Notes: generated from the sequence alone by a model not told the origin. DNA of 64,000 bases from an uncultured Oscillospiraceae bacterium (GCA_950097245.1 CATNCS010000006.1:1-64000); one strand, 5' to 3'; shown: positions 31,940 through 41,274, counted from the stretch's first letter. Numbers and translations: made by a program.

Positions 31940-33151
31940 TTACCCCTCCAGCTCCACCAGGGCGATAAAGCGGCGGCCGGGGCGCTCCTCCAGGGCCCCC
32001 TGGACCTGGAGTATGGTGAGGGCGGACAGGGCCCGCTTCATGGGAATCTGGGTCCTCTCCACGATCTCGTCGGCGGTAAGGGCCGATTTGGCCGCGGCGC
32101 TCAGCACCGCCAGCTCGTCGTCGGTAAACCGGGACTTCTGCTGCGCCCGGGGAATCAGCTCCCGGGCGGGCTCCGCCGGGGCCGGCTTTTTCCCTCTCTC
32201 CGGCTCCCTGCCGGGGGGAGACAGCCGGGCCTCCACCACCGCCTGGGGCAGTGGGGCCATGCCGGCCAGCTTGGCGGGGAACAGGTCCGCGTAGTCCTCT
32301 AAAATGTCCCTGGCACTCTCCACCAGCCGGGCCTTTCCCTCGTGGATCAGCCGGTTGGTCCCTCTGGCCCGCTTCTCGTCCAGGCCGATGGGGATGGCGT
32401 ACACCTCCCGGCCCTGCTCCAGGGCGTGGTTGACGGTGAGCATGGTGCCCCCCTGGGGCTCGCACTCCACGGCCAGCACCCCCAGGCACAGGCCGCTTAA
32501 GATCCGGTTGCGCAGGGGGAAGTGGTCCCCCTTGTGGGGCGTGCCCGGCGGGTACTCGGAGATGAGGGCCCCCGCGGCGGCCACGTCCTGATACAGGAAG
32601 CGGTTCTCATAGGGGAACACCATGTCCACCCCTCCGGCCAGCACGGAAACCGCCGGCTTTCCCGCCTTGAGGGCGCCCCGGATGGCGTGACAGTCCACCC
32701 CCTCGGCGATGCCGGACACCACCAGCGCGCCGCCGGAGGCCAGCTCCATGCCGAAGCGCTCCGCCCACTCCCGGTTCCGCAGGGAGCACTTGCGCATCCC
32801 CACCACAGCGATGGACACCTCCTCGTCAAAGCGGAAGGTCCTTCCCCTGATATAGAGCACCACCGGCGGGTCGGCAAGCAGCCGCAGCCGCTGGGGGTAA
32901 TCGGCGTCCTGAAAGGTCATAATCCGCAGGCCCAGCCGGTCGCAGTCGCCCAGGATTTTGTTGGGCTCGTCCATGCTCTTGTCCAGCAGGGAGCTCCTGG
33001 CAAAGGGGGACAGAGGGAGCGCCTCGTAGTCCTCCTTCTCCCCGTAGAAGGCCCGCTCCGGGGTGATGAAGTGGTCCAGCACCGTCAGCGCCCCCACCGC
33101 GCCCAGCCCCTTCCGGGTGGTCAGCCACAGCCAGTATTCCAGCTCGGCCAT
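31940..33151 (-). CDS. dprA: DNA processing protein DprA
   Basis: A 403-residue protein of the DprA/Smf family, which loads RecA on incoming single-stranded DNA. It has an N-terminal SAM-like segment, the Rossmann-like core (VSIAVVGMRKCSLRN, VVSGIAEGVDCHAIRGAL, FPLRNRILSGL, GGTMLTVNHALEQGREVYAIP) and a C-terminal winged helix (DELAVLSAAAKSALTADEIVERTQIPMKRALSALTILQ). AAAGGGGG precedes the ATG. dprA-topA is a usual Firmicutes order; competence genes are not in the window. Confidence 0.95.
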   Translation of the reverse strand: MAELEYWLWLTTRKGLGAVGALTVLDHFITPERAFYGEKEDYEALPLSPFARSSLLDKSMDEPNKILGDCDRLGLRIMTFQDADYPQRLRLLADPPVVLYIRGRTFRFDEEVSIAVVGMRKCSLRNREWAERFGMELASGGALVVSGIAEGVDCHAIRGALKAGKPAVSVLAGGVDMVFPYENRFLYQDVAAAGALISEYPPGTPHKGDHFPLRNRILSGLCLGVLAVECEPQGGTMLTVNHALEQGREVYAIPIGLDEKRARGTNRLIHEGKARLVESARDILEDYADLFPAKLAGMAPLPQAVVEARLSPPGREPERGKKPAPAEPARELIPRAQQKSRFTDDELAVLSAAAKSALTADEIVERTQIPMKRALSALTILQVQGALEERPGRRFIALVELEG

Positions 33152-33252
33152 GGGCCGCGCCCCCTTTCTGAAAATAGTCCTTTACAAACGCTTCCATACA
33201 AGGTATGTTATAGCATGGAGTTTTTAATTTCCCGTAAAAGGAAGGGATCACT

Positions 33253-34470
33253 ATGACATCCGCACCGCATCGTCCCCACCGCGCCTGGCTGGTCTGCCTG
33301 GGCGGGGCGCTGGCCCTCTTCGCCGTGATGGGCCTGGGGGTCAACGTCTTCTCCATCTACCAGCCGGAGATCATCCGTCTCAACCAGTTTACCGACGCCC
33401 AGGGCTCCTGGATCACCACCACCCGCAGCCTGTTTATCCTGGCCGCCCTGCTGTGCGTCAACCAGCTGTGCGCCAGGGTGGGGCTGCGCCTGGTGATGAC
33501 CCTGGGGGTATTTCTGGTGGGGGCCGGATGCCTCTGCTTTGCCTGCGCGGGCAGCTTTCCCGTATACTGCCTGGCCGCCGCCCTCACCGGGGTGGGCTAC
33601 TGCTGGGCGGGGATGGTGCCCATCTCCCTGTCCATCGGCCGGTGGTTCCACCACCACCGCAGCCTGGCCCTGGGGCTGGCCTCGGCGGGCAGCGGGGTGT
33701 CCACCGTCTTCGCCCCCGTGCTGCTCACCAGGCTGATGGAGCGCCGGGGGATGGGCTCCGCCTTTCTGTGGGAGGGGGTTGTCGTCTTTTTGTGCGGGGC
33801 GCTGGTGTGGCTGCTGGTGCGGAACAGCCCCGCCCAGATGGGCCTGGAGCCCTATGGGGAGGAGGTCCCCTCCGGCGCTCCGGAGACCCCCAGAGGTCAG
33901 GCCGGCGGGCTGACGGCGGGCCGGCGGGCTTTGCTCCTGCTGGCCGCCCTGCTGGCGGGCGCCGCCGGCGGCCCGGGCTTCTCCCACCTGACCATGCTCT
34001 ATACCTCCTCGGGCTACAGCAGCCTCTATGTGGCCGCCCTGCTGTCCTATCTGGGGGCGGCGGTGAGTTTGGGCAAAATTCTCTGCGGACAAATCTACGA
34101 CCGCTTCGGCAGCCTCCGGGGCAACCAGTTCACCTTCGGCGTTATGATTCTGGCTCTGGCCCTGTGCTGCCTGGCCCCGGTGAGCGGGGCGGTGCTCCCC
34201 TTCGTAGCCATCACGGCCTACGGCATGGGAATGTCCATCACCGCCGTGGCCCCCGCCCAGTGGGCCGGCGACCTCTACGGCGAGGACCACTATGAGAGCG
34301 GCGTGCGCACCATTACAGTGGCCTACACCGGGGGTATCTTCGTCTTCGGGCCCCTGCCCGGCGTACTGGCCGACTGGCTGGGCGGGTATGTCCCGTCATA
34401 CATTCTGTTTACGCTGTTTCTGCTGACCAGCTTTCTTATCGTCCAGGGGCTGTACCGCCAAAGGGCCTAG
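33253..34470 (+). CDS. MFS transporter, 12 helices
   Basis: A 405-residue major facilitator with about twelve membrane helices. The central part holds GYCWAGMVPISLSIGRWFHHHRSLALGLASAGSG, similar to monocarboxylate/oxalate-formate (OFA) type carriers. A loop after helix 6 separates the halves. AAGGAAGGGATCACT precedes the ATG; upstream TTTACA, 17 nt, TATGTT is a possible promoter. Its stop overlaps that of the convergent rRNA methyltransferase gene. Substrate unknown. Confidence 0.85.
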   Translation: MTSAPHRPHRAWLVCLGGALALFAVMGLGVNVFSIYQPEIIRLNQFTDAQGSWITTTRSLFILAALLCVNQLCARVGLRLVMTLGVFLVGAGCLCFACAGSFPVYCLAAALTGVGYCWAGMVPISLSIGRWFHHHRSLALGLASAGSGVSTVFAPVLLTRLMERRGMGSAFLWEGVVVFLCGALVWLLVRNSPAQMGLEPYGEEVPSGAPETPRGQAGGLTAGRRALLLLAALLAGAAGGPGFSHLTMLYTSSGYSSLYVAALLSYLGAAVSLGKILCGQIYDRFGSLRGNQFTFGVMILALALCCLAPVSGAVLPFVAITAYGMGMSITAVAPAQWAGDLYGEDHYESGVRTITVAYTGGIFVFGPLPGVLADWLGGYVPSYILFTLFLLTSFLIVQGLYRQRA

Positions 34471-35231
34471 CGGGCCATCTCCCACAGGATGACCGCCGCC
34501 GCCACCGCCGCGTTCAGCGACTCGCACCGCTTTGACATGGGAATCTTCAGCGTGCCCGTACAGGCCTCCAGCACCGCCGGGGATACCCCCCGGCCCTCGC
34601 TGCCAATCACTACGGCGGCGCTGGACAGGTCCAGCGCCCGCACGTCCATGGTGTTCTCCCCCAGGGCGGCGGCGTACAGGGGGAGGCCCGCCTTTTTCAG
34701 CAGGGCGGTGAGCTCCTCCAGGGTGCACTGATAGATCACGCTGCGGAAATGGACCCCCATGGCGGCCCGAATCGTCTTGGGGCTGTTTACGTCGGCGCAG
34801 CCGGGGAGGAGAAAGACCGGACCGCAGTCGAAGGCGTCCGCCGTGCGCAGAATGGTGCCCACGTTTCCCGGGTCCTGGACCCCGTCCAGCACCAGATACC
34901 GCCCCGGCTCCAGCTCCTCGGGGGGACTGTGCCCCATAGACGTGCAGGAAAACACCACCCCCTGAGGGGTTTTCATGGGGCTCACCGACTCCATCACGCT
35001 CCCGGTGACCTGAATCATCCGGACATGGGGGTCCTCCGACTGAAAGGGGAAGATATCCGCTCCCTCGGTGTAGAGCACGGTTCGGATGCCCTGTCCCCAC
35101 AGCTCGGCCTCCCGGAGCAGCTTGGGGCTGTCGCACAGCATCTCCCCCGTCTCCTCCCGGTAGGCCTTTGAGGAGGCCAGCTTGCGGAAGTGGGTGCAGA
35201 TGGGATTCTGGCGGCTGGTGATCTTCTCCAT
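34467..35231 (-). CDS. SpoU/TrmH-family RNA 2'-O-methyltransferase
   Basis: A 254-residue SPOUT enzyme. An N-terminal substrate-binding domain (ITSRQNPICTHFRKLASSKAYR) precedes the knotted catalytic domain with motif 1 LDGVQDPGNVGTILRTADAFG-like (residues ~115-135), motif 2 VVIGSEGRGVSP and motif 3 IPMSKRCESLNAAVAAAVILWE. It probably methylates a ribose in 23S rRNA or tRNA using SAM; the position cannot be told. It overlaps the MFS gene by four bases, tail to tail. Confidence 0.93.
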   Translation of the reverse strand: MEKITSRQNPICTHFRKLASSKAYREETGEMLCDSPKLLREAELWGQGIRTVLYTEGADIFPFQSEDPHVRMIQVTGSVMESVSPMKTPQGVVFSCTSMGHSPPEELEPGRYLVLDGVQDPGNVGTILRTADAFDCGPVFLLPGCADVNSPKTIRAAMGVHFRSVIYQCTLEELTALLKKAGLPLYAAALGENTMDVRALDLSSAAVVIGSEGRGVSPAVLEACTGTLKIPMSKRCESLNAAVAAAVILWEMAR

Positions 35232-35266
35232 GGCGGTCCACTCCTTCCCCCGGACACGATTCTTAT

Positions 35267-35295
35267 ATAATAAAGGTAACCTCCCGGGTTGTCAA
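35267..35295 (-). promoter_or_regulatory. Promoter of the RNA methyltransferase gene
   Basis: Minus strand: TTGACA (35290-35295), 17 nt, TATTAT (35267-35272). Confidence 0.8.
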
Positions 35296-35346
35296 GGAAA
35301 GTTTTTTGTGAAATCGGTCGAAATCCCCTGGCGGGGAACGGAAAAC

Positions 35347-35368
35347 GGGGGCGGCGGCGCCGTCCCCG
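35347..35368 (-). terminator. Possible glnA terminator
   Basis: Minus strand: GGGGACGGC-GCC-GCCGCCCC hairpin with one bulge, 9 nt past the glnA stop, followed by CGTTTTCCGTT. Confidence 0.6.
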
Positions 35369-35376
35369 GACTCCTT

Positions 35377-36708
35377 TTAATAGATGACCAGATACTTCTC
35401 CAGCTCCCAGCTGGACACCCGGGTCTGATACTCGTCCCACTCCTTCATCTTGCCCTTGATGTAGTGCTCCGCCACATGCTGGCCCAGCACATCCAGAATG
35501 AGGGCGTCCTTTTTCATCTCCTCCAGGGCGTCCTTCAGGGTATCGGGCAGGGTAAAGATGCCGTTGGCCCTCCGGGTGGCGTTGTCCATAGCGTAGATGT
35601 CGCCGGTGATCTCGGGAGGGGGCGTCAGTCCCCGGGCGATGCCGTCCAGGCCGGCGGCCAGGCAGACCGCCACAGCCAGGTAGGGGTTGCAGGCGGGGTC
35701 GGGAGAGCGCAGCTCCACCCGGGTGGCCTGCCCCCGGGCCGCGGGGATGCGGATGAGGGCGGACCGGTTGGAGGCGGACCAGGCCCGGTAGCGGGGGGCC
35801 TCGTGGCCGGCGCCCAGGCGCTTGTAGGAGTTGACCAGGGGGTTGGTTACCGCCGTAAAGCCCTGGACGTGGTCCAGCAGGCCGGCGATGAAGGAGTAGG
35901 CCGTTTTGGACAGGTTCCGCTCTCCGCTGGGGTCGTAGAACACATTTTTGCCGTCCTTGAACAGGGACATATTCAGATGCATGCCGCTGCCGGCGATGTC
36001 GTAGATGGGCTTGGGCATGAAGGTGGCGTGGAGGCCGTTCTTCCGGGCGATGCTCTTGGTCATCAGCCGGAAGGTCATAATCTTGTCCGCCCCGTCCAGG
36101 GCGCTGTTGTACTTGAAGTCGATCTCGTGCTGGGCCACGGCGCACTCGTGGTGGCTGGCCTCGATCTCAAAGCCCATCTGCTCCAGGGTATGGCTGATCT
36201 CCCGCCGGGTGGCCTCGCCGTGGTCCAGAGGGCCCAGGTCGAAATAGCCCGCCTCGTCATGGGTGCGGGTGGTGGCGTGGCCGTTCTCATCCATGTCAAA
36301 GAGGAAAAACTCCAGCTCCGGGCCGATGTTGAACACGTCGAAGCCCATGGACTGGGCCCGGCGGAGCACCCGGCGGAGCACACCCCGGGGATCGCCCACA
36401 AAGGGGGTGCCGTCGGTGTTGTACACGTCGCAGAACATCCGGGCGGTGCGGCCGCTGCTCACATTCCCGGGCAGCACCACAAAGCTGTTCAGGTCGGGAT
36501 ACAGGCACTGGTCCGACTCGTGGATGCGGGTGAAGCCCTCGATGGAGGAGCCGTCGAACATAACCTGGTTGTTCACCGCCTTCTCCACCTGGGAGGCGGT
36601 GATGGCCACATTTTTCATCTGGCCGAAAATATCGGTAAACTGCATCCGGATAAACTCGATTTTCTCCTCCCGGACGATTCGGATAATGTCTTCCTTTGTA
36701 TAGGCCAT
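35377..36708 (-). CDS. glnA: Glutamine synthetase, type I
   Basis: A 443-residue enzyme that makes glutamine from glutamate, ammonia and ATP. Landmarks are FDGSSIEGFTRIHESDQCLYPD (~residues 52-73), GPELEFFLF, the ATP-site loop and HATFMPKPIYDIAGSGMHLNMSLF (~227-250), and the active-site loop NPLVNSYKRLGAGHEAP. At 443 residues it is the shorter GSI-alpha form that lacks the adenylylation-type C-terminus. It is divergent from lysA and has its own promoter. Confidence 0.97.
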   Translation of the reverse strand: MAYTKEDIIRIVREEKIEFIRMQFTDIFGQMKNVAITASQVEKAVNNQVMFDGSSIEGFTRIHESDQCLYPDLNSFVVLPGNVSSGRTARMFCDVYNTDGTPFVGDPRGVLRRVLRRAQSMGFDVFNIGPELEFFLFDMDENGHATTRTHDEAGYFDLGPLDHGEATRREISHTLEQMGFEIEASHHECAVAQHEIDFKYNSALDGADKIMTFRLMTKSIARKNGLHATFMPKPIYDIAGSGMHLNMSLFKDGKNVFYDPSGERNLSKTAYSFIAGLLDHVQGFTAVTNPLVNSYKRLGAGHEAPRYRAWSASNRSALIRIPAARGQATRVELRSPDPACNPYLAVAVCLAAGLDGIARGLTPPPEITGDIYAMDNATRRANGIFTLPDTLKDALEEMKKDALILDVLGQHVAEHYIKGKMKEWDEYQTRVSSWELEKYLVIY

Positions 36709-36743
36709 AAGCTTGAATCCTCTCTTTCCTTATGCTGGCTATT

Positions 36744-36773
36744 AGTATCGCACCCTTCGCCCGGTGTTGTCAA
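36744..36773 (-). promoter_or_regulatory. Promoter of glnA
   Basis: Minus strand: TTGACA (36768-36773), 18 nt, GATACT (36744-36749). Confidence 0.7.
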
Positions 36774-36782
36774 GGAATTTTA

Positions 36783-36811
36783 TTGACAAATCCCCGTAAA
36801 TTGGTTAGACT
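36783..36811 (+). promoter_or_regulatory. Promoter of lysA
   Basis: TTGACA, 17 nt, TAGACT. It starts 10 bp from the glnA -35 box, so the two divergent promoters are nearly back to back. The ~100-nt leader has a hairpin AAAAATTG-AG-CAATTTTT (36882-36899) just before the ribosome site but no recognisable lysine riboswitch. Confidence 0.75.
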
Positions 36812-36919
36812 AAGCTGTAATATGCCGTTTGGTGTCCCCAGGGACCGCTGAAATGGCTAAAATGCCGCTTTTATCCTCCGAAAAATTGAGCAATTTTTAC
36901 TAAAGGAGCTGAGTTTCCC

Positions 36920-38179
36920 ATGAAAAAGCCCTTCGTAACCCTGGAAAAGCTCCAGGAAATCGTGAACGAATATCCCACCCCCCTCCACATCTACGACGAG
37001 AAAGGCATCCGGGAAAACGCACGGGCCCTGTACAAGGCCTTCTCCTGGAACCCCGGGTTCAAGGAGTACTTCGCCGTGAAGGCCACCCCCACCCCCCACA
37101 TCCTGAAGCTCCTTCAGGAGGAGGGCTGCGGCGTGGACTGCTCCTCCCTCACCGAGCTGATGATGGCCCAGCGGTGCGGCTTTGCCGGGGAGGAGATTAT
37201 GTTCTCCTCCAACGACACCCCCGCCGAGGAGTTTGAGCTGGCGGAAAAGCTGGGGGCCATTATCAACCTGGACGACATCACCCATGTGGACTTTTTGAAG
37301 GACACCCTGGGCTACATCCCCAAAAAAATCTCCTGCCGGTACAACCCCGGCGGCACCTTCAGCCTGGGGGAGAGCAAGGAGGGCTTTCAGGTGATGGACA
37401 CCCCGGGTGACGCCAAGTACGGCATGACCCGGGACCAGATGGCGGAGGCCTTCCGCCGGCTGAAGGAGCTGGGGGCCGAGGAGTTCGGCATCCACGCCTT
37501 TTTGGCCTCCAACACCATCTCCAACGACTACTACCCCGCCCTGGCCGCCATCCTCTTCCGCCTGGCGGTGGAGATGAAGGAGGAGACCGGCTGCCACATC
37601 ACCTTTATCAACCTGTCCGGCGGCGTGGGGGTGCCCTACCGCCCGGAGCAGCCCGCCAACGACATCGCCGTCATCGGCGAGGGGGTGCGGAAGGCCTATG
37701 AGGAGATTCTGGTCCCCGCCGGCATGGGCGACGTGTCCATCTGCACTGAGCTGGGCCGGTTTATGCTGGCCCCCTACGGCCACCTGGTTACCCGGGTGCT
37801 CCACGAGAAGCGGATCTATAAGCACTATATCGGCGTGGACGCCTGCGCCGCCAACCTGATGCGGCCCTCCATGTACGGCGCCTACCACCACATCACCGTG
37901 ATGGGCAAGGAGGACGCCCCCTGCGACCATATGTACGACGTCACCGGCTCCCTGTGCGAGAACTCCGACAAGTTCGCCATCGACCGGATGCTGCCCGAAA
38001 TTGACATCGGTGACCTGCTGGTCATCCACGACACCGGCGCCCACGGCCACGCCATGGGCTACCAGTACAACGGCCGCCTCCGCTCCGCCGAGGTCCTCCT
38101 CCGGGAGGACGGCTCCACCCTCCTTATGCGCCGGGCCGAGACCCCGGAGGATTATTTCTCTACCGTGATTTGGGATTGA
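36920..38179 (+). CDS. lysA: Diaminopimelate decarboxylase
   Basis: A 419-residue PLP enzyme of the alanine-racemase-fold decarboxylases, converting meso-diaminopimelate to lysine. The PLP lysine is in YFAVKATPTP (Lys 54). The glycine-rich phosphate loop is INLSGGVGVPY, and the dimer active-site cysteine region is VTGSLCENSDKFA. AAAGGAG precedes the ATG. Related ornithine/arginine or carboxynorspermidine decarboxylases share the fold, so lysine biosynthesis is the most likely rather than the only reading. Confidence 0.88.
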   Translation: MKKPFVTLEKLQEIVNEYPTPLHIYDEKGIRENARALYKAFSWNPGFKEYFAVKATPTPHILKLLQEEGCGVDCSSLTELMMAQRCGFAGEEIMFSSNDTPAEEFELAEKLGAIINLDDITHVDFLKDTLGYIPKKISCRYNPGGTFSLGESKEGFQVMDTPGDAKYGMTRDQMAEAFRRLKELGAEEFGIHAFLASNTISNDYYPALAAILFRLAVEMKEETGCHITFINLSGGVGVPYRPEQPANDIAVIGEGVRKAYEEILVPAGMGDVSICTELGRFMLAPYGHLVTRVLHEKRIYKHYIGVDACAANLMRPSMYGAYHHITVMGKEDAPCDHMYDVTGSLCENSDKFAIDRMLPEIDIGDLLVIHDTGAHGHAMGYQYNGRLRSAEVLLREDGSTLLMRRAETPEDYFSTVIWD

Positions 38180-38199
38180 CAGGGGCGCTCCCCGTCCCG

Positions 38200-38395
38200 C
38201 CACAATAAAGCTCTCGAAGACTTGTTTGCTCCGCACATTTCGCCTGCGGCGAAATACAATCTTCAGTCAGCCTGCGGCTGACAGCTCCTTTCAAAAGGAG
38301 CCTTTGCCGCCTGCGGGCGGGGAATCCCTCCACCACCGGCTTCGCCGGCGGTCCCCCTCCCTTTGGCAAGGGAGGCTTTGGCGTCTCGTTCCATT
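38200..38395. repeat. Family B palindromic repeat, copy B2
   Basis: Contains TTTCGCCTGCGGCGAAAT, GTCAGCCTGCGGCTGAC, CTCCTTTCAAAAGGAG, CCGGCTTCGCCGGCGG and CTCCCTTTGGCAAGGGAGGC in series. It lies between lysA and the 65-aa gene and has no reading frame of note. Confidence 0.8.
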
Positions 38396-38428
38396 CAGCC
38401 CCTGGACAACCGGAAGGAAGAATTCTCT

Positions 38429-38626
38429 ATGAATAATGTCCGGCATAATTTATACGCGATTATAGCGGCAGCTGTATTTATCCTGATCCTGGCTTACTCT
38501 TCTTTGTTTGTAAATCGTGAAATAAAGCTTTCTGATTTATTGTTAACGATTTCAGCGATAGAAGGCGCAACGATCGGAATCGCTGCAAACGCGTTAGCAA
38601 AAATCAACAAACGGGGCGGTAATTAA
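38429..38626 (+). CDS. Small membrane protein, 65 aa
   Basis: Sixty-five residues with two hydrophobic helices (YAIIAAAVFILILAYSSLF, residues ~8-26, and LLLTISAIEGATIGIAANAL, ~38-57) around a short polar loop, ending KINKRGGN. GGAAGGAAG stands seven to eight bases before the ATG. Base composition is AT-richer than its surroundings. It lies 29 bp before lrgA and may be in its operon. Function unknown. Confidence 0.65.
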   Translation: MNNVRHNLYAIIAAAVFILILAYSSLFVNREIKLSDLLLTISAIEGATIGIAANALAKINKRGGN

Positions 38627-38655
38627 CCGCCCCATTTTGATCTGAGGTGAAGTCT

Positions 38656-39027
38656 TTGAACATCATGGCACAGGCGGGCATTATCTTTGGCATCTGCCTG
38701 ATCTCCGAGGGCATCTCCGCCCTCATTCCGGTGGCCTTTCCGGCCAGCGTCATCGCGCTGCTGCTGTTGATGCTGCTGCTGTTCAGCGGAGCCCTCAAGC
38801 CGGAGCACATCAAGGACCTCAGCGGTTTTCTGGTGGCAAACATGGCCTTCTTCTTTCTCCCCCCCTGCGTGGGGGTGATGGAGCACGCCCCGGCCATTCT
38901 GGGCCAGCTGGCCCCCTTCCTGCTCATCAGCTTTCTCACCACGCCGCTGGTCTATTTTGTCACCGCCCGGTCGGTTCAGTTTCTCATCCGCCTCACCGGG
39001 AGAAAGGGGGCGGAAAAGCATGGCTGA
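38656..39027 (+). CDS. lrgA: LrgA/CidA-family holin-like protein
   Basis: A 123-residue membrane protein with four hydrophobic segments; GIIFGICLISEGISALIPVAFPASVIALLLL and the FFFLPPCVGVM motif match LrgA/CidA. The best start is TTG at 38656, six bases after GAGGTG; an ATG three codons on (38665) is possible. With LrgB it forms a membrane complex linked to autolysis control or pyruvate uptake. It overlaps lrgB by eight bases. Confidence 0.88.
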   Translation: MNIMAQAGIIFGICLISEGISALIPVAFPASVIALLLLMLLLFSGALKPEHIKDLSGFLVANMAFFFLPPCVGVMEHAPAILGQLAPFLLISFLTTPLVYFVTARSVQFLIRLTGRKGAEKHG

Positions 39028-39700
39028 CGCCCTTCTGTCCTCCCCCTTCTTCGGTCTGACCCTCTCCGCCGCCGCCTGGTGCCTGGGCTGTCAGGTGCAG
39101 AAAAAAACGGGGTTCCTTCTGTGCAACCCCCTGCTCATCGCCGTGGCCCTGATTATCGCGGTGCTGGCCGTCTTCCGTATCCCCTACGCCTCTTATGCCG
39201 CGGGGGGCGACTTCATCAAGCTGATGCTGGGCCCCGTCACCGCCGTGCTGGCCCTGAATATCTACAACCAGCGCGTCATCCTCAAGGAGAACTTTCTCCC
39301 GGTTCTGGCGGGCTGTCTGGTGGGCAGCCTCACCAGCGTGGGCTCCATCCTGGCGCTGTGCAGGGTCTTCCATGTGGACGAGGCCCTGGCCGCCTCCCTC
39401 CTGCCCAAGAGCGTCACCACCGCCATCGCTATGGGCATCGCTGAAAGCCACGGAGGGGTGGCCGGCATCGCCGCCGCCGCCGTGATGGTGGCCGGCATCA
39501 CCGGGGCGGTGTTCGCCCCCCTGTTCGCCCGGCTCTTCCGCGTCACCGAGCCCGTGGTCGAGGGGCTGGCCATCGGGGCCTGCTCCCACGCCCTGGGCAC
39601 CACCCGGGCGATAGAGATCGGCCCCGTCCAGGGGGCTATGAGCTCCATCGCCATCTGCGTGTGCGGGATTATGACGTCGGTGCTGGCGCTGTTTTTGTAA
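39020..39700 (+). CDS. lrgB: LrgB/CidB-family membrane protein
   Basis: A 226-residue membrane protein with LrgB landmarks: LLAVALIIAV-like helices, FIKLMLGPVTAVLALNIYNQR, LLPKSVTTAIAMGIAESHGG and GACSHALGTTRAIEIGPVQGAMSSIA. It is the partner of LrgA. The ATG at 39020 lies inside the end of lrgA after GGGGGCGGAAAAG. No LytSR two-component regulator is nearby. Confidence 0.93.
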   Translation: MADALLSSPFFGLTLSAAAWCLGCQVQKKTGFLLCNPLLIAVALIIAVLAVFRIPYASYAAGGDFIKLMLGPVTAVLALNIYNQRVILKENFLPVLAGCLVGSLTSVGSILALCRVFHVDEALAASLLPKSVTTAIAMGIAESHGGVAGIAAAAVMVAGITGAVFAPLFARLFRVTEPVVEGLAIGACSHALGTTRAIEIGPVQGAMSSIAICVCGIMTSVLALFL

Positions 39701-39715
39701 AATTCCTCGTCCCTC

Positions 39716-39905
39716 GCAGGGCGGGGCTCCTTTTGAAAGGAGCTGTCAGCCGAAGGCTGACTGAGGATTGTATTTTGCCGCAGGCAAAATGTATGAAATA
39801 ATCCTGAATTTTGATTACTTCGTATGTTTTGCTTCGCAAAACGCAATCCTCCGCCCCAGTGTGCGCACTGGGGCACCTCCTTTCAAAAGGAGGCTCTCGG
39901 TGCCC
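39716..39905. repeat. Family B palindromic repeat, copy B3
   Basis: CTCCTTTTGAAAGGAG, GTCAGCCGAAGGCTGAC, TTTTGCCGCAGGCAAAAT, GTTTTGCTTCGCAAAAC, GCCCCAGTGTGCGCACTGGGGC and CTCCTTTCAAAAGGAG in series between lrgB and ftsZ (convergent). Confidence 0.82.
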
Positions 39906-39935
39906 TCTGTTCCACTGGCGTCTTTCTGACAAGCT

Positions 39936-39965
39936 GAACCGCCCTGCCTGACGGCAGGGCGGTTC
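39936..39965. terminator. Terminator at the end of the dcw operon (bidirectional with lrgAB)
   Basis: Perfect 13-bp stem GAACCGCCCTGCC/GGCAGGGCGGTTC with a 4-nt loop, 3 nt past the ftsZ stop; the plus-strand tail is ATTTTACCTCTTTTTG. Confidence 0.8.
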
Positions 39966-39968
39966 ATT

Positions 39969-41129
39969 TTACCTCTTTTTGCTGAAAATGCGCTCCAGAA
40001 TGTCCCAGTCGTCGTCGTTGACGGCGGGCTTGGGGGGCTCCGGCTCGGCGGGCGCAGCGGGCTGCTCAGCGGCGGGGGCCTCCTCGGGCGCGGCAGGGAC
40101 GGCGGGCGCAGAGCTCTCCTCCGCCGCCGGGGCCGCGGCCTCCTCCTTCTGGTGGGGGAAGGGGACGGTCTGGTTCTCCTCAAAGCCGGTGGCAATCACA
40201 GTGACCCGGATCTCGTCCTCCAGCTCCTCGTCGAAGGTGGCGCCGAAGATGATGTTGGCCTCGGGGTGGGCGGCCTCCTGCACCTGATTGGCGGCGGTCT
40301 CCACCTCCTCCAGGCCGATGTCCATGGAGCCGGTGACGTTGATGAGCACGCCCTTGGCCCCGTTGATGGAGGTCTCCAGCAGGGGGCTGGAGATGGCCAT
40401 CTTGGCGGCCTCCTCCGCCTTGTTCTTGCCGGCGGCCCGGCCCACGCCCATGTGGGCCCGGCCGGCGTCCTTCATCACGGCGGACACGTCGGCGAAGTCC
40501 AGGTTGATGAAGCCGGTGTTCTTAATCAGGTCGGAGATGGACTGGACCGCCTGCTGGAGCACGTCGTCGGCAATCTCAAAGGCGTTAATCATGGTGATCT
40601 TCTGGTCGCTGGCCAGCTTCAGCCGCTCGTTGGGGATAATTACCAGGGAGTCTACCTTGGCCCGCAGGTCGGTGATGCCCGCCTCGGCCTGGCGCATGCG
40701 CCGGGGCCCCTCAAACCGGAAGGGCTTGGTGACCACGCCCACGGTGAGGATGCCCTGCTCCTTGGCGATGTCGGCCACGATGGGGGCCGCGCCGGTGCCG
40801 GTGCCGCCCCCCATGCCGGCGGTGATGAACACCATGTCGGTGCCCTCCAGCACCTCGGAGATCTGCTTGCGGTTCTCCTCGGCGGACTTGCGGCCTACCT
40901 CCGGGTCGGCCCCGGCCCCCTGGCCGTTGGTCAGCTTCTCTCCGATCTGAATCTTAACGGTGGCGCTGGAGGCCTCCAGCGCCTGCTTGTCTGTGTTTAC
41001 GGCGATAAAGTCCACGCCCTTGGTCCCGGTGCGCACCATGCGGTTGACCACGTTGTTGCCGCCGCCACCCACGCCGATTACCTTGATGCTGACCACGCTC
41101 TCAGGGCCCATATCCAATCCAAACGCCAT
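39969..41129 (-). CDS. ftsZ: Cell division protein FtsZ
   Basis: A 386-residue tubulin-like GTPase that forms the division ring. It has [16 protein letters not shown] at the N-terminus, the tubulin signature [10 protein letters not shown] (~residues 103-112) and the NLDFADV T7-loop region. An Ala/Pro/Glu-rich linker leads to the C-terminal peptide [15 protein letters not shown], which differs from the usual DIPxFLR tail. The ATG at 41129 follows GGAGGAAGCACA. It is the last gene of the dcw operon; ftsA is absent. Confidence 0.98.
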   Translation of the reverse strand: MAFGLDMGPESVVSIKVIGVGGGGNNVVNRMVRTGTKGVDFIAVNTDKQALEASSATVKIQIGEKLTNGQGAGADPEVGRKSAEENRKQISEVLEGTDMVFITAGMGGGTGTGAAPIVADIAKEQGILTVGVVTKPFRFEGPRRMRQAEAGITDLRAKVDSLVIIPNERLKLASDQKITMINAFEIADDVLQQAVQSISDLIKNTGFINLDFADVSAVMKDAGRAHMGVGRAAGKNKAEEAAKMAISSPLLETSINGAKGVLINVTGSMDIGLEEVETAANQVQEAAHPEANIIFGATFDEELEDEIRVTVIATGFEENQTVPFPHQKEEAAAPAAEESSAPAVPAAPEEAPAAEQPAAPAEPEPPKPAVNDDDWDILERIFSKKR

Positions 41130-41274
41130 TGTGCTTCCTCCTATGTAAAGTGGGGTTCCCCATTCGGGTCCCGGTGGGGCAATCCCAGGTTTTGGACACA
41201 TTATGCTTCATTGTAACGCAGTTTTCCCCCCAGGTCAAGAGGAAATCACGTTCCAGCGCAAGTTTCCATAATTT

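Noticed and set aside
36812-36919. Lysine riboswitch before lysA
   Set aside because: The leader is only ~100 nt, shorter than the lysine aptamer, and lacks its conserved junction; only a small hairpin is present.
36857-38236. Long minus-strand frame opposite lysA
   Set aside because: lysA on the plus strand has motifs, promoter and ribosome site; the antisense frame has none.
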